A stretch of 64,000 nucleotides of DNA from SIG299 sp045531895 (GTDB lineage: Bacteria; Bacillota; Clostridia; Lachnospirales; Lachnospiraceae): positions 1-64,000 of the forward strand of contig JAZSEW010000025.1 in NCBI GenBank assembly GCA_045531895.1, written 5' to 3'. Within the stretch, counting starts at the first letter, position 1. Each line of letters starts with the position of its first letter. A model generated the notes under the pieces. The model had not been told where the DNA came from and made no database searches. It saw nothing but the letters and a program-made list of their open reading frames with translations. Positions 24,985-32,409 of the stretch are shown one piece after another. The position numbers and the translations under genes were made by a program.

Positions 24985-25990
24985 TTTTGTCATTACCTGG
25001 GTAGATGGTGGAGATAAAGCATGGAGAAAGGAAAAAGCCTGCTATAATCCGGTTGCAGGAAATGACGATGATGATGAACGTTATAGAGACTGGGACTTGT
25101 TAAAATACTGGTTTCGGGGAGTGGAAAAGTTTGCTCCCTGGGTAAGGAAAATACACTTTATTACCTGGGGACATTTGCCGGAATGGTTAGATACATCCCA
25201 TCCAAAGCTGCATATTGTGCGGCATGAGGATTATATTCCAAAGGAATATCTCCCGGTGTTTAATTCAAATGTTCTGGAAATATATATGCACAAGATAGAA
25301 GATTTGTCGGAGCAGTTTGTATATTTTAATGATGATGTTATGATGATACGTAAGACGGAACCGGATTATTTTTTTCAAAAAGGAAAACCTTGTGATATGC
25401 TGGCTCTTCAGCCGGTAGTAGCAAATGCGGAGAATCCGGTGATGTCTCATCTGTACCTGAATAATTCTTTGGTATTGTGCAAGTATTTTAAAAAAAGAGA
25501 GAACATAAAACAGCACCCGGGTAATTATTTTAAATTGGGATATCCACCGTTGTATTTTTTCTACAATATGTTGGAGCTGGCTTTCCCACGCTATACCGGT
25601 TTCTATACGGTGCATGGACCGGCGCCGTATTTAAAAGAGACTTTTGAAGAGCTATGGAAAAAAGAAGAGGAGCTCCTTAGGGAAATGTCAAATCACAGAT
25701 TCCGGGATAAGGGAGATGTAACACCTTATTTATTCAGGGAATGGCAGAAACTGTCCAACCGGTTTGCTCCTAAAAATATACAAAAGGATTTTCGATATTT
25801 TAATGTCGGAGTTGAAAACAAGAAACTAATACAGACAATAAAAAAGCAGAAGAAAAAAATAATCTGCATCAATGACCAGAAAATCGGGTCTGAATTTGAA
25901 CGGGTAAAACAGGAAGTGCAGGAGGCATTTCAGACAATTCTTCCGGAGGTATCTTCTTTTGAATGTAAATCAGAAGGCACAACTGAATAG
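24971..25990 (+). CDS. Stealth family sugar-1-phosphate transferase
   Basis: The 339-residue product has all Stealth hallmarks. IDFVITWVDGGD is region 1. Region 2 runs from RYRDWDLLKYWFRGVEKFAP through KIHFITWGHLPEWLD to FNSNVLEIYM and FVYFNDDVMM. Then a region with His/Pro (HGPAPYLKETFEELW) follows. Stealth enzymes (for example CpsY, and the catalytic core of GlcNAc-1-phosphotransferase) move sugar-1-phosphate from a nucleotide sugar to a glycan hydroxyl, making phosphodiester-linked polymers. The start overlaps the DUF4832 gene by 14 bases. Its presence suggests the product of the locus carries phosphodiesters, which plain Pel does not. Confidence 0.9.
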   Translation: MQDIDFVITWVDGGDKAWRKEKACYNPVAGNDDDDERYRDWDLLKYWFRGVEKFAPWVRKIHFITWGHLPEWLDTSHPKLHIVRHEDYIPKEYLPVFNSNVLEIYMHKIEDLSEQFVYFNDDVMMIRKTEPDYFFQKGKPCDMLALQPVVANAENPVMSHLYLNNSLVLCKYFKKRENIKQHPGNYFKLGYPPLYFFYNMLELAFPRYTGFYTVHGPAPYLKETFEELWKKEEELLREMSNHRFRDKGDVTPYLFREWQKLSNRFAPKNIQKDFRYFNVGVENKKLIQTIKKQKKKIICINDQKIGSEFERVKQEVQEAFQTILPEVSSFECKSEGTTE

Positions 25991-28772
25991 AGAAGAAAAG
26001 AGCCGGACCGAGTATTCTGCCAGAAATACAACAGTGGCAATGTTGGCAAGGGTGATTGCTATTTTGCTTGGTTTTTGTACCCGTGTGGTGTTTACTCATA
26101 CTTTAAGCGAAGAATATGTCGGTATCAATGGTTTGTTTACGGACATTTTGAATGTGCTTGCCCTGTCGGAGCTTGGTATCGGAACAGCAATTACTTATGC
26201 ATTGTATAAACCGATTGCAGAAAAGGATATTGAAAAGCAGAAATCCCTGATGCAGATATACAGGCAGTTTTACCGTATTGTGGCATTAATTGTACTGGCC
26301 GCAGGTTTACTTGTAATTCCGTTTATGGATTTGCTTATCAGGAATGAAACACAGGTGGAAAATCTGACTTTCTTGTATTTGTTGTATCTGGCAAATTCCG
26401 TGATTTCCTATCTGTTGGTTTATAAAAGAACGTTGATTGAAGCATATCAGTTAAGCTATATTGGTGTACTGTATCAGACAGTGTTTCTGATACTTCAAAA
26501 TGCGGTGCAGATGCTGGTGTTGGTGACAACGCAGAATTTTACACTGTTTTTGACAATTTTAATTGCATGTACGCTGTTAAATAATCTGTGCATTTCAAAA
26601 AAGGCAAACCGGATGTATCCGTTTTTAAAGGATAAACAGGTAAAACCTTTGATGAAGGAAGAAAAACAGGGCATATATCAGAACATCAGGGCAATGCTGA
26701 TGCACAAAATCGGCAATGTAGTGGTAAATAATACGGACAATCTGCTACTTTCCTCCCTGGTAGGCATTGTCAGCGTCGGAATGTATTCCAACTACTATCT
26801 GGTAATCGGTTCCGTACGCCAGGTGTTAAATCAGGCTTTTCAGGGAATTACCGCAAGTGTAGGTAATCTTGGTGTAGAAGAAAGCAAAGAGAGAGTACAA
26901 CGGATTTTTGAGGCTGCATTTTTTATCGGGCAGTGGATGTTTGGCTTTGCTGCTATCTGCCTTTTTGAGTTATTGACACCTTTTGTGGAATTAAGCTTTG
27001 GCTCACAGTATGTTTTCAATGGGAATATTACTTTCGTATTGTGCCTAAACTTTTATTTTACAGGAATGCGGCAGGCAACTCTGGTATTTCGAGATTCTCT
27101 GGGACTTTTCTGGTATGACCGATATAAATCTCTGGCAGAGGCGCTGATTAATCTGGTCGTTTCTATTGTACTTGGTGTAAAATTCGGGGTTCTTGGTATT
27201 TTTATCGGAACACTGTGCAGTACGCTCCTGACATCCTTATGGGTGGAGCCGTATATGCTTTATAAACACAGGTTGAAGGTATCGGTTTGTGGGTATTTCC
27301 TACGCTATGGAATATATGTGGCTGTGACGGGGATTGCCTGGTGGATAACCCATATGCTTTGTGACAGAGTGACCGGAAGTGCTTTGGAATTGTGTGTATT
27401 CCGGCTACTGATTTGTGCGGTCGTGCCAAATGTTTTGTATTTGCTGGTGTATGCAAAAAGTAAGGAACTGCACTTCCTTCTGAATAAAGCGAAACAGATG
27501 CTTTTTCATAAAAAGGGAAAAGAGAAAGCAGAGAAAGAAAAAGAAAGTACAGTTTTTTCAAAAGAAGAGGAAGCGTTGTTTCAATTACTCCGACAGAGTC
27601 TGCTTCCGGAATATAAAAAATGTGAGAGTTTAAACCTATCGGAAACGGAATGGGGAACACTGGTATGTATGGCAGAAAAACATGCGGTATTGTCATTGCT
27701 GTATGAAGAACTTTGTGAAAAGCAGAAACTGCCAAAACAGTGGAGAAATAAGACGGAAACGTTTGCAACTCAGATTGTGATGCAGCAGTACCGGCTTTTG
27801 TTTACCAGTAAATATCTTGCCAATCTGTTAGAGAAAGAAGAAATTTCTATAGCGATTTTAAAAGGAGTGACGGTAGGAACATGGTATCCGGTACCGGAAC
27901 TTCGAAAATCGGGAGATGTGGATGTGCTGCTGATGAATCCGGAAGATTTAGAGAAGGCAACAGAAGTACTGGAACACAATGGGTTTATTGTGAAAGAAAA
28001 GCAACTGGCACTGCATCATGTCTGCTTTACTACATCGAAGGAAATTGAACTGGAATTGCATACGATGCTGGCAGAACCGTTTGATAATAAAAAAACCAAT
28101 GTCCTTATGCGGGATATTTTGAGAGAAACGGCAGGAAAAACTGAAAAGAAGGATGTTATGGGTGTGAAACTTCCTGTACTGCCGGGAACCTATTATGCTT
28201 TTGAATTGTTGCTTCACATGTTGCAGCATTTCTTACGGTCCGGTTTTGGACTGAAGCTGCTGTGTGACTGGGTATTGTATTGGCAGAAGGAACCATCCGG
28301 GCAGGAAAAAAATAGATATCTGGAATTGGTAGAGAGAACGGGACTTAAAGGATTTTCTGATATGGTGACTTTGGTATGTGTCCGGTTCCTTGGTTTGGAA
28401 GAAAAAAAGATTCATTGGATGAATTGTCCGTCGGACTATCCGTACGAAGAGTTTATGAGAGAAATTCTGGATGCTGAGGAGTTTGGAAAATCGAATAAAG
28501 ACCGTATGGTAGTATTACGAGGAAACAGTGTTATGGATTATATCCGGGAATTTCATCACCAGATGCGGCTGAACTTTCCAAGAGGAGGACGATTTGCCTT
28601 GTTCTGGCCTTTGCTCTGGATGATTACACTGCTTCGTTTTTTGAGGAATAATCGGGAACTTAGGAATATTTCTACAGGAAAAGTATTAAGAGAGGCGGCA
28701 AGAAGAAGCCGGTTGATGAAGAAAACTCATCTGTTCAGGGAAAGTCCTGAAAAAAAGTTTCGAAACTTTTAA
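25959..28772 (+). CDS. Wzx-like polysaccharide flippase fused to an NTP_transf_5-type nucleotidyltransferase
   Basis: This 937-residue fusion has two parts. Residues ~20-500 form a MOP-superfamily flippase of 12-14 helices (VAMLARVIAILLGFCTRVVF, LSEEYVGINGLF, NNTDNLLLSSLVG), as in oligosaccharide-unit exporters. After a charged linker (KKGKEKAEKEKEST), residues ~535-937 match the uncharacterised nucleotidyltransferase family PF14907: KCESLNLSETEWGTL, then ILKGVTVGTWYPVPELR and SGDVDVLL with the DxD pair, then an ELHTML segment. The start is TTG with GGAGG nine bases upstream, and it overlaps the Stealth gene by 32 bases. Families like this second part are often found next to PqqD proteins in peptide-modification loci (my recollection). 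No internal start with a ribosome site was noticed at the junction. Confidence 0.82.
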   Translation: MNVNQKAQLNREEKSRTEYSARNTTVAMLARVIAILLGFCTRVVFTHTLSEEYVGINGLFTDILNVLALSELGIGTAITYALYKPIAEKDIEKQKSLMQIYRQFYRIVALIVLAAGLLVIPFMDLLIRNETQVENLTFLYLLYLANSVISYLLVYKRTLIEAYQLSYIGVLYQTVFLILQNAVQMLVLVTTQNFTLFLTILIACTLLNNLCISKKANRMYPFLKDKQVKPLMKEEKQGIYQNIRAMLMHKIGNVVVNNTDNLLLSSLVGIVSVGMYSNYYLVIGSVRQVLNQAFQGITASVGNLGVEESKERVQRIFEAAFFIGQWMFGFAAICLFELLTPFVELSFGSQYVFNGNITFVLCLNFYFTGMRQATLVFRDSLGLFWYDRYKSLAEALINLVVSIVLGVKFGVLGIFIGTLCSTLLTSLWVEPYMLYKHRLKVSVCGYFLRYGIYVAVTGIAWWITHMLCDRVTGSALELCVFRLLICAVVPNVLYLLVYAKSKELHFLLNKAKQMLFHKKGKEKAEKEKESTVFSKEEEALFQLLRQSLLPEYKKCESLNLSETEWGTLVCMAEKHAVLSLLYEELCEKQKLPKQWRNKTETFATQIVMQQYRLLFTSKYLANLLEKEEISIAILKGVTVGTWYPVPELRKSGDVDVLLMNPEDLEKATEVLEHNGFIVKEKQLALHHVCFTTSKEIELELHTMLAEPFDNKKTNVLMRDILRETAGKTEKKDVMGVKLPVLPGTYYAFELLLHMLQHFLRSGFGLKLLCDWVLYWQKEPSGQEKNRYLELVERTGLKGFSDMVTLVCVRFLGLEEKKIHWMNCPSDYPYEEFMREILDAEEFGKSNKDRMVVLRGNSVMDYIREFHHQMRLNFPRGGRFALFWPLLWMITLLRFLRNNRELRNISTGKVLREAARRSRLMKKTHLFRESPEKKFRNF
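28753..28772 (+). terminator. Possible weak terminator overlapping the flippase fusion stop codon
   Basis: aaaagtttcgaaactttt is a perfect palindrome (7-pair stem, TCGA loop) ending in TTTT and running into the TAA stop. It is AT-rich, so termination would be partial. It would separate the long operon from the peptide gene. Confidence 0.35.
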
Positions 28773-28777
28773 TAAAA

Positions 28778-28809
28778 ACATTTACAAATTGGTAAATGTG
28801 TGGTATTAT
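28778..28809 (+). promoter_or_regulatory. Promoter with overlapping dyad before the leader-like peptide gene
   Basis: TTTACA (28781-28786), 17 bases and TATTAT (28804-28809) form a sigma-A promoter. An inverted repeat acatttac/gtaaatgt (28778-28785 and 28792-28799, 6-base centre) covers the -35 and would suit a repressor or activator dimer. Confidence 0.65.
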
Positions 28810-28851
28810 CAGTATGGAAAGTCGCTTTAGTGGAGTAAAGGGGGTATACAA

Positions 28852-29214
28852 ATGAGCAAATATGAAAAGCCAGTGGTAATGGTAAATGAAGAAGTAGCAG
28901 AAGGTGTGTATGCAGCAAGTGGATGCTATGAGTCCGAGGCAAGGATTCATCAGAAGCCTGAAACAGGCAGAGGTGATTACAGAATTCAGGTGGATGGCAC
29001 ACATGTGGAGGACCATACCAGTGACAGCCAGACTGTAACAGTTACTTTTAATCAGCCGGTAACCTATAATGGCGTTACCAGCAATGTAATTACTTTTGAA
29101 AAAGGATATCATCAGAATCCAACAGGAAACATTGGATTTGGTGATTTAATCGTAGAATCTGAGGCTGGTCTGGAAATTATTGATACCTGTATCAATTGTA
29201 ACCATGCACACTAG
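28852..29214 (+). CDS. 120-aa leader-like peptide, candidate modified or exported precursor
   Basis: No family is recognised with certainty. Residues 1-23 look like a RiPP-type leader or sorting motif: SKYEKPVVMVNEEVAEGVYA, then an ASG run that could be a cleavage point. The remaining ~95 residues are polar and beta-rich (TVTVTFNQPVTYNGVTSNVI) and end in CINCNHAH. There are three Cys in total (one just after ASG, two in CINC). There is no Sec signal peptide. The gene has its own promoter with a dyad, a strong AAAGGGGGT ribosome site, its own terminator (29243-29280), and an ABC exporter gene next. This layout is typical of abundantly made, dedicated-exporter peptides. The export signal and any modification are inference. 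Confidence 0.7.
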   Translation: MSKYEKPVVMVNEEVAEGVYAASGCYESEARIHQKPETGRGDYRIQVDGTHVEDHTSDSQTVTVTFNQPVTYNGVTSNVITFEKGYHQNPTGNIGFGDLIVESEAGLEIIDTCINCNHAH

Positions 29215-29242
29215 TATGTAAAAGCATAAGTAATAAACTATT

Positions 29243-29280
29243 AAGTCCCTGTACAAAGGTACAGGGACTTCTTTGTAATT
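29243..29280 (+). terminator. Strong terminator after the peptide gene
   Basis: aagtccctgtac and gtacagggactt form a perfect 12-pair stem with an AAAG loop, followed by ctttgtaattttt. It would lower transcription of the ABC gene relative to the peptide gene, a common arrangement for precursor/exporter pairs. Confidence 0.85.
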
Positions 29281-29329
29281 TTTACAATTTAGAAACTTAT
29301 GGGAAAGAGCTCACTGTGAGGATGCGGCT

Positions 29330-31096
29330 ATGAAGGAACGTCTAAGGTTTTACATAAAGAGAATAAAAGAAGGACGTCTGCAGGAAATGTGGAAGCAGAC
29401 AAAGTGGGTCTATCAGTATGCCAGACGATATTGGAAGGCGATGATATTTTATACTGCGCTTGGTATGACAGGAACCGTGGTGAGTCTGTTGGCAGGTCTG
29501 GTATCAAAGGATTTAGTGGATATTATTACCGGGCATGAAGCAGGCAGGGTAGTACAAACTTTTGCGCTGATGATTGGACTGAATATAGGTAATACGGTAG
29601 TAAGCCAGCTTTCCGGGTATGCATCCAGCAAAATCAGTTTGAAGGTAGATACCGAGATTAAAGCAGATATTTTTTCAAAGATACTGGTAACCGACTGGGA
29701 ATCTTTGACGGGCTATCATACCGGAGATTTATTAACCCGATGGAGCTCGGATGTTTCTGTGATTTCCTCGGGAGTATTGAATTATATTCCAAACATGATT
29801 ATTTATGTGTTCCGTTTTATAGGGGCATTTGCTGTGGTGGCTTATCATGATATTACCTTTGCCGTTTTTGCTTTCCTTGGAATGCCGGCAAGTATTTTGC
29901 TTTCCAAAACATTGATGCGGCGTATGGTGAATAATAATAAACGCAGTGCAGAAATGAGTGCGAAAATGTCCGGGTTTAATCAGGAGTCATTTTCCAACAT
30001 TCAGACGATTAAGGCTTTTGATTTGGTTGGCGCATATATCGAAAAATTAAAGAATCTGCAAAAGGAATTTATCACCATGCGCCTGGACTTTTATAAAATG
30101 TCTATGGGAACCAGTCTTTTGATGGCAGTAATCAACATGCTTGTGTCCTACTCCGCTTATGGATGGGGAATTTACAGGGTATGGAGCGGAGCTATCTCCT
30201 ATGGCACCATGACAATGTTTTTAAGCCTGTCCGGCACATTAACCGGTACGGTACATAACCTGACTTCACTGATTCCGAATGCCATTAATTTAACTACCTC
30301 TGCCGGACGCCTAATGGATATTGTAGAGATGCCGAGAGAAGATTACAGCAACAGGGAAGAGGTGCAGACATTTTGGGAACAGAACAGGGAAAAGGGAATT
30401 TCCTTATCGGTAAGAGATTTGGCCTATACCTATAAAACCGGAACGCAGGTATTTGATGGAGCCTCTCTGGAAGTAAATCCTGGAGAGATTATTGCTCTGG
30501 TAGGACCTTCCGGGGAAGGAAAGACAACAATGCTTCGTTTGATTTTATCTTTGATTACGGGACAAAACGGAGAAACTCTGTTACTGGGAAAACAAGATGG
30601 TAGTACGGTGTCACTGGCTCCATCCACCCGTTTTCTTTTTTCCTATGTGCCACAGGGAAATACAATGTTTTCCGGAACGATTGCAGAGAACATGCGTAAT
30701 ATTAAGCCGGAGGCAACGGAGGAAGAAATTATTGAAGCGTTACGGCTTGCCTGTGCATGGGAATTTGTGGAGAAACTGCCGAAAGGTATTCACAGCAAGA
30801 TTCAGGAGCGGGGGGGCGGATTTTCTGAAGGACAGGCACAGCGTCTGTCTATTGCAAGAGCTTTGCTTCGGGATACACCGATTTTACTTTTGGATGAAGC
30901 TACTTCTGCGCTTGATGTAGCGACAGAACGAAAAGTGCTGAAAAATATTATGCAGGATGAGCACCCGCGCACCTGTATTGTAACGACGCATCGTCCAACG
31001 GTATTAAGTGTCTGTAACCGGGTGTATGCGATTCGGGAGAAGAAGTGCCGGGTATTAAATGAAGAAGAAATAGAGGAACTGGTGAGAGGATTTTAA
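29330..31096 (+). CDS. ABC exporter, fused membrane and ATPase domains
   Basis: The 588-residue half-transporter has an N-terminal cytoplasmic stretch of about 40 residues, six membrane helices (about residues 40-320) and a nucleotide-binding domain. The ATPase has Walker A GPSGEGKTTML, Q-loop VPQGNTMFSG, Walker B ILLLDEATSALD and an H-loop TTHRP. The signature motif reads FSEGQAQRLSIARALL instead of LSGGQ, a variant I associate with exporters next to PqqD/nucleotidyltransferase loci. There is no N-terminal C39 peptidase, so any leader removal would need another protease. It would act as a homodimer. It lies 115 bases after the peptide gene; export of that peptide is the simplest reading, but lipid or glycan export cannot be excluded. 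Confidence 0.88.
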   Translation: MKERLRFYIKRIKEGRLQEMWKQTKWVYQYARRYWKAMIFYTALGMTGTVVSLLAGLVSKDLVDIITGHEAGRVVQTFALMIGLNIGNTVVSQLSGYASSKISLKVDTEIKADIFSKILVTDWESLTGYHTGDLLTRWSSDVSVISSGVLNYIPNMIIYVFRFIGAFAVVAYHDITFAVFAFLGMPASILLSKTLMRRMVNNNKRSAEMSAKMSGFNQESFSNIQTIKAFDLVGAYIEKLKNLQKEFITMRLDFYKMSMGTSLLMAVINMLVSYSAYGWGIYRVWSGAISYGTMTMFLSLSGTLTGTVHNLTSLIPNAINLTTSAGRLMDIVEMPREDYSNREEVQTFWEQNREKGISLSVRDLAYTYKTGTQVFDGASLEVNPGEIIALVGPSGEGKTTMLRLILSLITGQNGETLLLGKQDGSTVSLAPSTRFLFSYVPQGNTMFSGTIAENMRNIKPEATEEEIIEALRLACAWEFVEKLPKGIHSKIQERGGGFSEGQAQRLSIARALLRDTPILLLDEATSALDVATERKVLKNIMQDEHPRTCIVTTHRPTVLSVCNRVYAIREKKCRVLNEEEIEELVRGF

Positions 31097-31134
31097 TGAA
31101 ATAAAATGTTAACAAAATTGTAAAAATCTTTTTC

Positions 31135-31179
31135 TTGAGATAAACCTGTTTTTAGTATATGATATACTAAGACAGGTTT
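31135..31179 (+). promoter_or_regulatory. Promoter with overlapping palindrome before sbcD
   Basis: TTGAGA (31135-31140), 17 bases and TATGAT (31158-31163) form a sigma-A promoter. The -10 lies inside a perfect palindrome ttagtatatgatatactaa (31152-31170), nested in a second repeat aaacctgt/acaggttt (31142-31149, 31172-31179). It could be an operator or, as RNA, a terminator for the ABC gene. It does not match the Firmicute LexA box. Confidence 0.65.
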
Positions 31180-31239
31180 ATTTGCATATAGGCCTTTGAA
31201 GTCTTAATACAGGCTTTATGACAGAGACAGGAGACCGCC

Positions 31240-32409
31240 ATGAAACTACTACATCTTGCAGACTTACATATCGGAAAACGTGTTTATGAGTATTCCATGC
31301 TGGAAGAACAAAAAGCAGCACTTTTACAGGCATTTCAGATGGCAAAGGAGCATCGGGTGGATGCGGTACTAATCGCCGGGGATGTATATGATAAAACGAT
31401 TCCTACAGTGGAGGGAGTAAAGCTCTTTGATACGTTTTTAACAGCGCTAAAAGCAAAGAAGATTCCTGCGTTTATCATCAGCGGAAATCATGATTCGGCG
31501 GAACGGCTGTCTTTTGGACGCCATTTGTTTGAAAATGCAGAAATATATATGTCCGGCACTTATGAGGAAGACATATTAAAGAAAACACTGACGGATGAAT
31601 TTGGCGAGGTAGATATTTATTTGCTGCCGTTTTTAAAACCACAGCAGATTGAAGTGGCAGAAGGGGAAGAACGGCCAAAGGATTATACCGAGGCAATCCG
31701 GTTGGTGTTAGACAGGTTAAATATAAATAAAAATAATCGTAATGTGCTGTTGGCCCATCAGTTTGTGGGCGGCGGAAGCATCACACCGGAGCGTACAGAT
31801 TCCGAAACCCAGTCAGTAGGCGGTGTGGATATGGTAGATTACCGGGTGTTCGATGCGTTTGATTATGTGGCACTGGGACATCTGCACGGTGCGCAGCATG
31901 TCGGAAGGGAATCGGTGCGTTATGCAGGTTCTCCGGTGAAGTATTCGTTTTCGGAGGTGCGGCAGATTAAGTCGGCAACCCTGATTACCATTGGAAAAAA
32001 AGGAGAATCGGTGGCTGACACGGAACTGGTGATAGAAAAACTTCCGTTTACACCGGTGCATGATATGCGGGAAGTAAAGGGCACACTGGAGCAACTGACC
32101 TGTGCAGAGATACTCTCAGAGGCAGACCCTGAGGATTATATGCATGTTACATTGACGGATGAAGAAGAAATCTATGATGTGTTTGGCAAGTTAAGGTCAG
32201 TGTATCCGAATTTAATGGCATTGGATTTTGATAATTCCCGTACCAGAGCAGAGGGTGTTGCAACTCTTACTGGTGCGGTAATGAAAGAGAAAACAACCAT
32301 GGAACTGTTCCGGGAGTTTTTCGAAAAGCAGGCGGGAGCGGAACTTACGCCGATGCAGGAACAGATTATGACAGACATCATTGAGAAAAATGGAGACGAC
32401 CAGAAATGA
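31240..32409 (+). CDS. sbcD: Nuclease SbcCD subunit D
   Basis: The 389-residue Mre11-type phosphoesterase has all metal-binding motifs in order: LLHLADLHIGKR, LIAGDVYDKTIP, FIISGNHDSAERL, LLAHQFVGGG and ALGHLHGAQHV. With SbcC it forms the SbcCD nuclease, which cuts DNA hairpins, long palindromes and protein-blocked ends. The length is normal. The ATG has an AGGAG ribosome site, and the stop overlaps the sbcC start (ATGA), so the two subunits are translationally coupled. The upstream promoter carries a palindrome (31135-31179). Confidence 0.96.
   Translation: MKLLHLADLHIGKRVYEYSMLEEQKAALLQAFQMAKEHRVDAVLIAGDVYDKTIPTVEGVKLFDTFLTALKAKKIPAFIISGNHDSAERLSFGRHLFENAEIYMSGTYEEDILKKTLTDEFGEVDIYLLPFLKPQQIEVAEGEERPKDYTEAIRLVLDRLNINKNNRNVLLAHQFVGGGSITPERTDSETQSVGGVDMVDYRVFDAFDYVALGHLHGAQHVGRESVRYAGSPVKYSFSEVRQIKSATLITIGKKGESVADTELVIEKLPFTPVHDMREVKGTLEQLTCAEILSEADPEDYMHVTLTDEEEIYDVFGKLRSVYPNLMALDFDNSRTRAEGVATLTGAVMKEKTTMELFREFFEKQAGAELTPMQEQIMTDIIEKNGDDQK

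Noticed and set aside
27202..27768. 188-codon minus-strand frame within the flippase fusion
   Set aside because: Low-complexity shadow of the + strand gene, with His/Pro-rich composition and no start context.
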